Of a stretch of DNA of 64,000 nt, positions 25,992-33,682 are shown one piece after another. The notes beneath the pieces were generated by a model. The model was not told the origin of the DNA. It did not search any database and was given only the letters and a program-made list of their open reading frames with translations. This DNA comes from JANNMJ01 sp031397815 (lineage in GTDB: Bacteria; Bacteroidota; Bacteroidia; Cytophagales; Hymenobacteraceae): assembly GCA_031397815.1 (NCBI GenBank), contig JANNMJ010000168.1, forward strand, positions 12,281 to 76,280, given 5' to 3'. Position 1 is the first letter of the stretch; every line of letters starts with the position of its first letter. The position numbers were made by a program, and so were the translations under genes.

Positions 25992-26519
25992 ATGAACTCC
26001 TTGAAGTCGCTCATTCTCACCCCCCTGCTGAGCACCCTTTTGTTGCTCTCACTGGCCGCCTGCGGCCAAACCGACCACCCAACCGCCCGTCAGCCGACCC
26101 TCGTAAAGACCGACGCCGAGTGGAAAAAACAGCTTACGCCGGAACAGTACAACGTGCTGCGCGAAAAAGGTACCGAGCGCGCGTTTTCCGGCGACCTCTG
26201 GGACAATCACCGCGCCGGTACCTACTACTGTGCCGCCTGTCGGCAGAAGCTTTTCGCCTCTGACACCAAGTTTGAGTCCGGCACCGGCTGGCCCTCGTTC
26301 TGGGCGCCAGTGGATAAAAAAGCCGTCGCCGAAAACACCGATAACGCCTACGGAATGAAGCGCACCGAGGTAGTTTGCGGGCGGTGCGGCGGTCACTTGG
26401 GCCACGTTTTCGAAGACGGTCCGAAGCCGACCGGCCTGCGCTATTGCATGAATTCCGCCGCCCTGTCGTTCGAGCCAAGCGCCAAAGCCGCCAAAGCCGC
26501 TGCGCCGACCAGCAAGTAA
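25992..26519 (+). CDS. msrB: Peptide-methionine (R)-S-oxide reductase, lipoprotein form
   Basis: A 175-residue enzyme that reduces R-methionine sulfoxide in proteins. The ATG at 25992 gives a signal peptide with lipobox LAAC, so it would be anchored in the envelope, not cytoplasmic. Zinc site: CAAC and CGRC pairs. Active-site segment RYCMNSAALSF holds the catalytic Cys. Family core SGTGWPSFW and GGHLGHVFEDGP are intact. A short Ala/Lys tail follows. It suggests repair of oxidised surface proteins. A terminator follows at 26555. Confidence 0.94.
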   Translation: MNSLKSLILTPLLSTLLLLSLAACGQTDHPTARQPTLVKTDAEWKKQLTPEQYNVLREKGTERAFSGDLWDNHRAGTYYCAACRQKLFASDTKFESGTGWPSFWAPVDKKAVAENTDNAYGMKRTEVVCGRCGGHLGHVFEDGPKPTGLRYCMNSAALSFEPSAKAAKAAAPTSK

Positions 26520-26554
26520 AAACCAGCCTTTTTGCTGCGCTTCACGTACATCCG

Positions 26555-26594
26555 ACCGGCTCGGGCGCCCAACAGCGCCGGGGCCGGTTTTTCG
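26555..26594 (+). terminator. Terminator of msrB
   Basis: ACCGGC...GGCGC pairs with GCGCC...GCCGGT around a short loop, followed by TTTTT on the plus strand. Confidence 0.7.
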
Positions 26595-26647
26595 TTTTCA
26601 ACGAGCCGCCGATTTTCTGTTTCTCTCGCCTTATCAGTTCAACTCCG

Positions 26648-26998
26648 ATGAAACGTCCCGCGCTTCTTTCCCTAATAATCGTCGGGCTGCTGAGCGGCTC
26701 GGTCGGCTGCTCGAATATGCAAGTCGCTACCGGTGAGCGAATTGTGCCGATGGGCGCCCCCGGCTCGCAAACCGCCCCCATTAATTCCGACGCCGACCGT
26801 CAAGCGATTTATAATCAGTCCGGGCAGGGCGTTATCGTCCCCGATGCCACGCCGCGCTCGGTGCCGTTAAATGAGCAGGTGAGCGAGATAAATAACCGCA
26901 AGCTGCCCGACGTCCCCGCCAATCAGTCGACGAACATCACCCCCGAAACGCGTTCGCAGCAACAAACGCCGCAGCCGCAGCTGCTTCCCCGGCCTTAA
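26648..26998 (+). CDS. Small lipoprotein, unknown function
   Basis: A 116-residue protein from ATG 26648. The signal peptide ends in a lipobox (GSVGC), followed by SNMQVATGERIVPMG. The mature part is hydrophilic, rich in Pro, Gln and Asn, and ends in a QQQTPQPQLLPRP tail; it looks disordered. No domain is recognised. It follows msrB on the same strand, after a terminator-like hairpin, so it may have its own promoter. Confidence 0.7.
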   Translation: MKRPALLSLIIVGLLSGSVGCSNMQVATGERIVPMGAPGSQTAPINSDADRQAIYNQSGQGVIVPDATPRSVPLNEQVSEINNRKLPDVPANQSTNITPETRSQQQTPQPQLLPRP

Positions 26999-27111
26999 TC
27001 TTCGCCCTTCGGGTGAGCGATTTATTGTCTTTACAGACAATTAGTTACGTTTCGCGTTAGCTAATTCGTGCCGACTAAAGCGCCGGACTTTCCGCACCGA
27101 TTCCCTAAAAC

Positions 27112-27154
27112 CACCACGCCCCCTTCCGGCTAGCTGCCAGAAGGGGGCGTGGTG
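27112..27154. terminator. Strong hairpin between small lipoprotein and AT-hook gene
   Basis: CACCACGCCCCCTT and AAGGGGGCGTGGTG pair over 14 bp. A short AAAA on the left side gives a U-tract on the minus strand, fitting the end of the AT-hook gene; GTTATT on the right is weaker for the plus strand. The rest of 26999-27203 holds nothing recognisable. Confidence 0.75.
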
Positions 27155-27203
27155 TTATTCAGGAAAGTCGAAGCTTTTGACTCTGACTGACTCGTGGGAA
27201 CGC

Positions 27204-28124
27204 TTATGCGTTGTCGCCACCAGCTTCCGGAACGCTCGTAGCGTCGGGAGCAGGCTGCACGCGTGGGCGACCTGGGCCACGCTTCGGCGCATCGCCGCTC
27301 GTAGCGGCTCCGGCCAGTGTCTTCTTGTTGAGGGCGCCCGGCGGACGGCCACGGCCACGCGTTGGCGCACCAGCGGCGGCCGCGACGGGTTTCTTTTTAT
27401 TCGGCGCTCCCGGCGGACGGCCGGGGCGACGCACAGGCGCTTCGCCATCACCGGCAGCGACCGGAGCGGCTACCTTTTTATTGAGCGCACCCGGCGGACG
27501 GCCACGGCCGCGCTTCGGAGCTTCGCCATCGGTTACGGGAGCCGGAGCAGCTGCTTTCGGCTTCGCAGCCTTCGGAGCGGCTGTTTTCTTGTTCTTGTTC
27601 GGCACGCCCGCTGGACGGCCACGGCGCTTCGGTGCTTCGCCATCGGCTGCAGGAGCCGGAGCGGCAGCTTTCGGCTTCGCAGCGGCTGTGTTCTTATTCT
27701 TGTTCGGCACTCCGGCCGGACGGCCCCGGCGCTTCGGCGCTTCGGCTGGCGATTCCGCCGTTGCTTCGGTACCGTTGGTATCGGCAGCTTCAGCGTTTTC
27801 TGAAGCAGCATCAGCGGCCTTGCGGTCTTTCTTGCTGATTTTTACTTCCGGCTGCTGATAATACTCGATGATCGAGTGCAGCGCGTCGTTCACCATCCGC
27901 TCAGTGTCTTCTTCGAGCTGGCGGCTGGCGGCTTTCACGACGCCCTTCAATTTCTTTTCAGTTTCTTTCCGGATTTGCTTAACCGCATCGCTGATGCGAC
28001 GGTCGAAATCCTTTTGCAAGCGCTTAGCCGCTTTTTTCAGCGACTGTTGCTTCTCCTGGGCGGCGGTGGCAGGTGTACCGGCTTCTACTTGAGCGGCATC
28101 ACCGGTAGCCTTATTCTTGGCCAT
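27204..28124 (-). CDS. Multi AT-hook DNA-binding protein
   Basis: A 306-residue protein from the ATG at 28124 (MAKNKATG). The first ~110 residues are a charged coiled coil (LKKAAKRLQKDFDRRISDAVKQI, described in part) ending near VKISKKDRK. The remaining part carries six AT-hook or AT-hook-like motifs, each R-G-R-P or P-G-R-P centred (KRRGRPAGVPNK twice, RGRGRPPGALNK types, RRPGRPPGAPNK, KRGPGRPR), spaced by Ala/Lys/Pro linkers resembling histone H1 tails. It would bind the minor groove of AT-rich DNA and bundle it through the coiled coil. A nucleoid protein or silencer of AT-rich DNA is the likely role. The repeats could change number by recombination. Confidence 0.85.
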   Translation of the reverse strand: MAKNKATGDAAQVEAGTPATAAQEKQQSLKKAAKRLQKDFDRRISDAVKQIRKETEKKLKGVVKAASRQLEEDTERMVNDALHSIIEYYQQPEVKISKKDRKAADAASENAEAADTNGTEATAESPAEAPKRRGRPAGVPNKNKNTAAAKPKAAAPAPAADGEAPKRRGRPAGVPNKNKKTAAPKAAKPKAAAPAPVTDGEAPKRGRGRPPGALNKKVAAPVAAGDGEAPVRRPGRPPGAPNKKKPVAAAAGAPTRGRGRPPGALNKKTLAGAATSGDAPKRGPGRPRVQPAPDATSVPEAGGDNA

Positions 28125-28557
28125 TTGGTGGGTAGGGTTGATGAAAAGTGACTGTGAAGTGGACAAGATATCAACTCAGAAAATCTCTCTGATGCTGATT
28201 TCGGAGCGAATGTATAACGAAATGTTAGTAAAATCACTCGCACCACTTTCAATTCAACTGATTTTGTCGACAAACGGCTGTTTTTTGCTGATGAATTTCT
28301 TGTTAGGCCTCAAAAAAATACGTATCCTGCCCATCCATCATCCGCCAATCTATACGGCTGATCAGCTGCTGAGCCTTGGCTGTTGCGGCGCCGATGCCGG
28401 AAGAGTCTGACCGTGCGATTTCGTCCCGGATGCCGCAAGCAGCGCAGCGCCGAGGCGGTCGTTTTGGGCTTCAACCGGCGCGGGCGGGGTGGGTATCTTT
28501 GCCGCCCGGTCCGGCCGTACCTATCTCAGGCACGGCGTGGCCGCTCTCTCAACGCCC
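28125..28557. other. 433-base divergent intergenic region
   Basis: No gene is supported. The left part (28140-28340) is clearly AT-richer than the surroundings and contains many TTTT/AAAA runs. A minus-strand TACATTCG at 28207-28214 differs by one base from the -7 consensus and could serve the AT-hook gene. TATCTTTG at 28494 fits metG. Confidence 0.6.
28494..28501 (+). promoter_or_regulatory. Promoter -7 box of metG
   Basis: TATCTTTG matches TAnnTTTG, 57 bases before the ATG at 28558. The longer reading frame from 28489 would start inside this box, which supports the ATG at 28558. The -33 element is not clear. Confidence 0.5.
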
Positions 28558-30642
28558 ATGTCTGCAGCCTTTTCCCGCCCCCTGACCGGTAAGCCCGCGC
28601 GCTACACCATCACGGCGGCCCTGATTTACGCGAACGGCCCGATTCATATTGGGCATCTGGCGGGCTGCTACCTGCCCGCCGACATCTACGCGCGTTACCT
28701 GCGAGCCACCGGTGCCGATGTGGCCTTCATCAGCGGTACCGATGAGCACGGCGTGCCGATCACGATCAAAGCCAAGAAAGAAGGTACCACGCCGCAGGCC
28801 GTCGTCGATAAATACTACACGCAGATCAATCAGGCCTTCCTTGATTTCGGGGTGTCGTTCGATATCTACTCGCGCACGTCGTCGCCGCACCACCACGCGG
28901 TTTCGCAGGAGTTCTTCCGTAAGCTCTACGATACGGATCAGTTCGTGGAAGAAACGTCGGAACAGTATTTTGATGAGGTCGCGAATCAGTTTCTCGCCGA
29001 CCGCTACATCGTCGGTACCTGTCCGGTTTGTGCGAATGAGAACGCCTACGGCGATCAGTGCGAGCGGTGCGGCTCCGCGCTTTCACCTACCGAGCTGAAA
29101 AATCCGCGCTCGATGCTCAGCGGCGCGGCGCCCGTGCTGCGGCCGACCACCAACTGGTATCTGCCGCTCGATAAGCTGCAACCGCAGCTCGAAGCGTTCA
29201 TTGGGGCGCATCCGGAGTGGAAAACCAACGTGTCCGGCCAATGCCGCTCGTGGCTGAACGAGGGCTTGCGGCCGCGCGCCATGACCCGCGATCTTGATTG
29301 GGGCGTCCGCGTGCCGATTGAAGGCACCGAGGGCAAGGTGCTCTACGTATGGTTCGATGCGCCAATCGGTTACATCACCTTTACACAGGAATGGGCCGCC
29401 CGCGAAGGCAAGGATTGGGAGCCGTACTGGAAAGCCGCCGATACCAAGCTGGTGCATTTTATCGGCAAGGACAACATCGTGTTCCATTGCCTGATTTTCC
29501 CCGGGATGCTGCTCGCCGAAGGCACGTATATTCTGCCGGATAACGTGCCCGCGAATGAGTTTCTCAACCTCGAAGGCGAGAAAATCAGCACGTCGCGCAA
29601 TTGGGCGGTGTGGCTGCACGAGTATCTGGAAGATTTCCCCGGAAAAGCCGACGTGCTGCGTTACGCGCTCTGCGCCAATGCGCCCGAAACGAAGGATAAC
29701 GACTTCACTTGGAAGGACTTTCAAGCCCGCAACAACAGCGAGCTGGCCGATAATCTGGGCAATTTCATCAACCGCGCGTTGGTGCTGACCCAGAAGTATT
29801 ACGACGGAAAAGTGCCCGCTACCGGCGAATTGCAGCCCTTAGACCACGCAATTCTCGTCGAAATCGGCGCCGCTCCCGCCCGCATTGCCGAGCGCCTACA
29901 GCAATTCCGCTTCCGCGACGCCCTCACCGAAGTGATGAGCCTGAGCCGCGCGGGCAATAAATACCTCGCCGAGACGGAGCCGTGGAAGCTCATCAAAACC
30001 ACGCCCGAGCGCGTGCCGACCATCCTGAACCTCAGCCTTCAGCTCGCCGCCACGCTCGCCATCGTCCTCGAACCGTTCATGCCGCAGACCAGCACGCGCC
30101 TAAACGCCATGCTCGGCCTGCCGACCGACATCAAGAACGATTGGCAGTTCGCCGGGCGGCAAGACCGCCTGCGGGCCGGGCATCAGCTCGGGACGCCCGA
30201 AGTGCTCTTCGCGAAGATAGACGATACTGTCATCGCGGCGCAGGTGCAGAAGCTGCTCGATACCAAAAAGGCGAATGAGCTGGCGGCGGCCGTCGCTCCG
30301 GCGCCCAAGGCCGACGTATCGTTCGAAACGTTCGAGACGATGGATTTGCGCGTCGGCACGGTGCTGGCGGCCGAAAAGGTGCCCAAAACCGCCAAGCTCC
30401 TCAAGCTGAGCGTCGATCTGGGGCAAGCCGAGCCGCGGACCATCGTCAGCGGCATCGCGGAGCATTACACCGACCCGGCGGCGCTCGTCGGGCAGCAGGT
30501 GTTGGTGCTCGCCAACCTCGCGCCACGCGCCATCAAGGGCATTCAGTCGCAGGGGATGCTGCTGTTGGCGGAAGACGCCGACGGTCGGCTGTCGCTGATG
30601 CGGCCCGATGCGGCCGTGCGGCCGGGCAGCAAGGTGGCGTAG
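28558..30642 (+). CDS. metG: Methionyl-tRNA synthetase
   Basis: A 694-residue enzyme that charges tRNA-Met. Start ATG 28558 (MSAAFSRPLTGKPARYTIT). The HIGH motif is in PIHIGHLAG; the zinc knuckle is CPVC...CERCG; the KMSKS loop appears as KISTS in EGEKISTSRNW. The anticodon-binding helices follow, and the last ~110 residues are an EMAP/Trbp111-like tRNA-binding domain (FETMDLRVGTVLAAEKVP, SQGMLLLAEDADG) for dimerisation. Full length and intact. Confidence 0.96.
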   Translation: MSAAFSRPLTGKPARYTITAALIYANGPIHIGHLAGCYLPADIYARYLRATGADVAFISGTDEHGVPITIKAKKEGTTPQAVVDKYYTQINQAFLDFGVSFDIYSRTSSPHHHAVSQEFFRKLYDTDQFVEETSEQYFDEVANQFLADRYIVGTCPVCANENAYGDQCERCGSALSPTELKNPRSMLSGAAPVLRPTTNWYLPLDKLQPQLEAFIGAHPEWKTNVSGQCRSWLNEGLRPRAMTRDLDWGVRVPIEGTEGKVLYVWFDAPIGYITFTQEWAAREGKDWEPYWKAADTKLVHFIGKDNIVFHCLIFPGMLLAEGTYILPDNVPANEFLNLEGEKISTSRNWAVWLHEYLEDFPGKADVLRYALCANAPETKDNDFTWKDFQARNNSELADNLGNFINRALVLTQKYYDGKVPATGELQPLDHAILVEIGAAPARIAERLQQFRFRDALTEVMSLSRAGNKYLAETEPWKLIKTTPERVPTILNLSLQLAATLAIVLEPFMPQTSTRLNAMLGLPTDIKNDWQFAGRQDRLRAGHQLGTPEVLFAKIDDTVIAAQVQKLLDTKKANELAAAVAPAPKADVSFETFETMDLRVGTVLAAEKVPKTAKLLKLSVDLGQAEPRTIVSGIAEHYTDPAALVGQQVLVLANLAPRAIKGIQSQGMLLLAEDADGRLSLMRPDAAVRPGSKVA

Positions 30643-30652
30643 GACCTAATAT

Positions 30653-30682
30653 GTGGCTGGCTCTGAGGGCAGAGCCAGCCAC
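30653..30682. terminator. Bidirectional terminator between metG and pth
   Basis: GTGGCTGGCTCT and AGAGCCAGCCAC pair over 12 bp around a 6-base loop between two convergent genes. TTATTTATTG follows on the plus side. Confidence 0.75.
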
Positions 30683-30688
30683 GCGAGG

Positions 30689-31249
30689 TTATTTATTGTA
30701 GAAATTCATCGTGCGCTCCACGCCGATAGAGCCGAAGGCAAGGGCAATCTCGGCGGCTTTCTCAATGTGGGTAGACAGGTCGATACGCTCATCAGCTGAA
30801 AATTGGCTGAGGACGTAATCGACCTGTTTGCCTTTCGAGAACTCGCTCCCGACGCCAAAGCGCAGGCGCGCATAATTCGGAGTCTGCAACGTCTCCTGAA
30901 TATGCTTGAGGCCGTTGTGCCCGCCCGCTGAACCTTGGCTTTTCAGACGCAGCTTGCCGTACGGCAGCGCCAGGTCATCGGTAATCACGAGCAGATTCTC
31001 GACGGGAATCTTGTGCGCCGTCAGGTGGTGCTGAACGGCTTTGCCGCTCAGGTTCATATACGTCGTGGGCTTAATCAGCACATATTTCCGCCCTTTATGA
31101 CTGATTTCCGTGGCGAACGCGTGGCGGCTGACGTCGAAAGAGCCACCGTGCTCACGTGCCAGAAAATCGAGGACCATAAACCCGATGTTGTGCCGGGTCG
31201 CATCGTATTCAGGGCCGATATTGCCGAGACCGGCGAGGAGATATTTCAT
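30689..31249 (-). CDS. pth: Peptidyl-tRNA hydrolase
   Basis: A 186-residue enzyme that frees tRNA from dropped-off peptidyl-tRNA. Family features: GLGNIGPEYDATRHNIGF with the catalytic His, KPTTYMNLSGKAV, ITDDLALPYGKLRL and GSAGGHNGLKHI. It closes the prs-rplY-pth block, all on the minus strand. Confidence 0.96.
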   Translation of the reverse strand: MKYLLAGLGNIGPEYDATRHNIGFMVLDFLAREHGGSFDVSRHAFATEISHKGRKYVLIKPTTYMNLSGKAVQHHLTAHKIPVENLLVITDDLALPYGKLRLKSQGSAGGHNGLKHIQETLQTPNYARLRFGVGSEFSKGKQVDYVLSQFSADERIDLSTHIEKAAEIALAFGSIGVERTMNFYNK

Positions 31250-31352
31250 CGGAGGTAAAGCGGAGGTTAGCGCGTCGGGCGCTCAGGGAATAGTAGAGTT
31301 AAGCCGGTCAGAGGCGGTTTTCAGTCGAGATAAGGGCGCTTGGCGGAAATCC

Positions 31353-31446
31353 TCACCCCCAACCCCTCTCCAAAGGAGAGGGGCTTAGAATTACTTTTCA
31401 GTTAGTCTCCCCCTCTCCTTTGGAGAGGGGGCTGGGGGGGTGAGGA
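31353..31446. repeat. ~94-bp palindromic intergenic element, full copy
   Basis: Left arm ATCCTCACCCCCAACCCC, then CTCTCCAAAGGAGAG, and right arm CTCTCCTTTGGAGAG then GGGGTGAGGAT, separated by about 25 AT-rich bases. A closely similar copy lies at 57171-57296 and half copies at 31466-31500 and 55508-55550. All are intergenic. It has the layout of a REP/BIME or a small non-autonomous element. Confidence 0.85.
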
Positions 31447-31465
31447 TTCGGGGGCAACTGGCAGA

Positions 31466-31500
31466 TGTGTGTTCATTCCTCTCCAAAGGAGAGGGGAGAC
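31466..31500. repeat. Palindromic element, partial copy
   Basis: CTCTCCAAAGGAGAGGGG and a short flank (AGACTAACG) shared with the inner part of the neighbouring full copy at 31353-31446. It lacks the CACCCC outer arm. Confidence 0.7.
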
Positions 31501-31538
31501 TAACGACTGCCTATTATGACCCGAACGCTCAAAAAAAA

Positions 31539-31571
31539 CGTCCCGCCCCGCACGGATGGCGGAGCGGGACG
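31539..31571 (-). terminator. Terminator of rplY
   Basis: CGTCCCGCCCCGC pairs with GCGGAGCGGGACG with one bulged position. The run of eight A at 31531-31538 gives the U-tract on the minus strand. Confidence 0.85.
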
Positions 31572-31600
31572 CGAAAATCGGACAGAAAGTGCGCCGAAGC

Positions 31601-32191
31601 TTACTTCTTGCCGGTAGCTTTCTTGTCGTCTTCCATCTGCGAGCGCAGACCACGTGGGATGGTCACGGTAGCAACCGGCGCGAGCTTGTCGCTGAGGATG
31701 CGGAAGTTGGTGGCTTCCACGCGACCCACTTTGATCGATTTGCCCAGCTCCAGATCGGAGATGTTCACTTCGACGAAGTCGGGCAGGTTTTCTGGCAGCG
31801 CCTTCACTTTCAGCTTACGCAGCTTCGTGACGAGCGTACCACCGGCCAACACGCCCGGCGAGGCACCGACGAATTTCACCGGCACGTCGATCTTCACTTC
31901 CTTGCCGGCCTGCAGCTCCAGGAAGTCGGCGTGGAGGAGCATTTCGCTCACTGGGTGCATCTGATAATCCTGCAACACCGCGCTGTAGGTGGTACCGTCG
32001 ATGCTGATGCGCGCTTCGAACACGCTCGGCGAGTACACCAATTCACGGAACATGATCATCGGCACGTGGAAGTGAACCTGCTCGGCACCACCATACAGCA
32101 CGCACGGCACCATCGCATCCTGGCGAAGCTGCTGGGCGTTCTTCTTGCCGAGATTTGCTCTTTTAAACCCTATAATCTCGATGCTTTTCAT
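31601..32191 (-). CDS. rplY: 50S ribosomal protein L25/Ctc
   Basis: A 196-residue two-domain L25 that binds 5S rRNA. The ATG at 32191 gives MKSIEIIGFKRANLGKKNAQQLRQ. The N-terminal L25 domain (VPCVLYGG, YQMHPVSEMLLHADFLEL) is followed by the Ctc/TL5 beta-domain (VKFVGASPGVLAGGTLVTKLRKLKV, partly) and a short basic tail. It has its own TACCTTTG promoter and terminator, between prs and pth. Confidence 0.95.
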   Translation of the reverse strand: MKSIEIIGFKRANLGKKNAQQLRQDAMVPCVLYGGAEQVHFHVPMIMFRELVYSPSVFEARISIDGTTYSAVLQDYQMHPVSEMLLHADFLELQAGKEVKIDVPVKFVGASPGVLAGGTLVTKLRKLKVKALPENLPDFVEVNISDLELGKSIKVGRVEATNFRILSDKLAPVATVTIPRGLRSQMEDDKKATGKK

Positions 32192-32248
32192 CCTGAAAAG
32201 AACTGCTTGAAAATCCGTGCGCGGCCACTGTGGCCGCGAATCGGGCCG

Positions 32249-32256
32249 CAAAGGTA
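32249..32256 (-). promoter_or_regulatory. Promoter of rplY
   Basis: Minus-strand TACCTTTG, 58 bases before the ATG at 32191. No good -33 element. Confidence 0.5.
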
Positions 32257-32314
32257 GGAATTTACCCGCAGAAAAGCGAGCTTCCCCAAAATCGGGGACA
32301 CTGAATCCAGTGAA

Positions 32315-33256
32315 TCAGGCGATGAAGAGCGATGAGATCGACTCGTGCGTGACGACGTTGCGAATGGCGTGCGCGAAGAGGTCGGCGAAGGAGAGGACGC
32401 GAATCTTGCTTGATTCGTGGCGCTGCGGAATCGTATCGGATACCACCAGCTCTTCGAGTACCGAGTTTTCGAGCCGTTCGTACGCCGGGCCGCTCAGCAC
32501 GGGGTGCGTGCAGATCGCGCGCACCGACCGGGCACCTTTCTGCTTAATCAGCTCGGCGGCTTTGCAGATAGTGCCCGCCGTATCGACCATATCATCGACC
32601 AAAACGACGTCCATCCCTTCCACATCGCCGATGACTTGCATCGACGCAATCTGGTTTGCGCGGCTCCGCTGCTTGTCGCAGACGACCATATCGGCGCCGA
32701 AAAACTTCGCGAAGTTGCGCGCCCGCACCAGCCCGCCCACGTCGGGCGACGCGATGAGGAGGTTTGGCAGGTTCAGGCTCCGCACGTAGGGGACGAAAAT
32801 CGCCTGCCCGTCAAGATGATCGACGGGAATATCGAAAAAGCCCTGAATCTGACCTGCATGGAGGTCGCACGTCATCAGCCGGTCGGTGCCGACGCTCTGG
32901 ATGGCGTTGGCGACCACTTTCGAGCCGATGCTCACGCGGGGCTTGTCCTTGCGGTCTTGGCGGGCGTAGCCGTAGTACGGCATCACGATGTTGACGTGCT
33001 TCGCCGACGCGCGTTTCGCGGCGTCGACCATCAGCATCAGCTCCAGCAGGTGGTCGGCGGGGGGGAAGGTGCTCTGGATCAGAAAAACTTCGCAGCCGCG
33101 CACGCTTTCGTCGAAGGAAGGCGCCATCTCACCGTCGGAGAAGTGTTGCAGCGTGCATTTGCCGAGCGGCTGCCCGTAGGCGGCGGCGACTTTTTCGGCG
33201 AAGGGTCGGGACGCCGACCCGGCGAAGAGTTTGACCCGTGCTTCGGTACTGCCCAT
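32315..33256 (-). CDS. prs: Ribose-phosphate pyrophosphokinase
   Basis: A 313-residue enzyme that makes PRPP from ribose-5-phosphate and ATP. The ATG at 33256 gives MGSTEARVKLFAGSASRPFAEKV; a start at 33313 would lie upstream of the promoter box. Family motifs: HFSDGEMAPSFDESVRG, PYYGYARQDRK, the flexible-loop DKPRVSIGSKVVAN and the PRPP loop VVLVDDMVDTAGTICKA. Full length. First gene of the prs-rplY-pth block. Confidence 0.96.
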   Translation of the reverse strand: MGSTEARVKLFAGSASRPFAEKVAAAYGQPLGKCTLQHFSDGEMAPSFDESVRGCEVFLIQSTFPPADHLLELMLMVDAAKRASAKHVNIVMPYYGYARQDRKDKPRVSIGSKVVANAIQSVGTDRLMTCDLHAGQIQGFFDIPVDHLDGQAIFVPYVRSLNLPNLLIASPDVGGLVRARNFAKFFGADMVVCDKQRSRANQIASMQVIGDVEGMDVVLVDDMVDTAGTICKAAELIKQKGARSVRAICTHPVLSGPAYERLENSVLEELVVSDTIPQRHESSKIRVLSFADLFAHAIRNVVTHESISSLFIA

Positions 33257-33310
33257 AACCGCTGGAAGCGTGAGCGGCCGGGATAGTGAAGCGGCCGCTC
33301 TGCCCGGCCT

Positions 33311-33318
33311 CAAAGGTA
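33311..33318 (-). promoter_or_regulatory. Promoter of prs
   Basis: Minus-strand TACCTTTG 55 bases before the ATG at 33256, full match to TAnnTTTG. Confidence 0.55.
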
Positions 33319-33397
33319 GGCCGAAGCGGTCAGCTGACGGGCCGGATAGTGGGGTTTGAAGGGGAATTTTCCGTCGAAAGAAATCCCTTAAAAAAGG

Positions 33398-33431
33398 AAA
33401 CCCCGGTCGGAATTACTTCCGACCGGGGTTT
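33398..33431 (-). terminator. Terminator of tRNA-Gln
   Basis: AAACCCCGGTCGGAA and its exact complement with a 4-base loop; on the minus strand CC then TTTTTT follows. Confidence 0.9.
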
Positions 33432-33474
33432 GCCGCTAGCTTCAACGCGGAGGCGACGGCGCGCCAATTTTAGG

Positions 33475-33547
33475 TTGTCCGACCTGGGCTCGAACCAGGA
33501 CTCTTCAGAATCAAAATCTGACGTGTTGCCGGTTACACCATCGGACA
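33475..33547 (-). tRNA. tRNA-Gln (anticodon TTG)
   Basis: The minus strand folds as a cloverleaf. The acceptor is TGTCCGA with TCGGACA and discriminator A. The anticodon loop ATTTTGATT gives TTG, read as Gln. The T-arm contains CCTGGTTCGAGCCCAGG. CCA is not encoded. It has its own promoter and terminator. Confidence 0.95.
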
Positions 33548-33598
33548 AGACAGGCTACGTGTCTTTGTTTCGGACAGCTAAAACCGTTGAAGCGGGCG

Positions 33599-33606
33599 CA
33601 AAGGTA
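33599..33606 (-). promoter_or_regulatory. Promoter of tRNA-Gln
   Basis: Minus-strand TACCTTTG with a TTG 21 bases upstream (complement of CAA at 33628-33630), a full TTG-N21-TAnnTTTG arrangement. Confidence 0.7.
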
Positions 33607-33682
33607 CGATGCAAGGGTTTTGTCAAGCAAGCTCAGGGTGAAAAAAAACCTGAAAAACCCCGAATCCATTGCTGTAGAAGCG

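Noticed and set aside
31353..31446. Ordinary terminator of pth
   Set aside because: Arms are far longer than needed and homologous copies with the same inner spacer exist at 55.5 and 57.2 kb.
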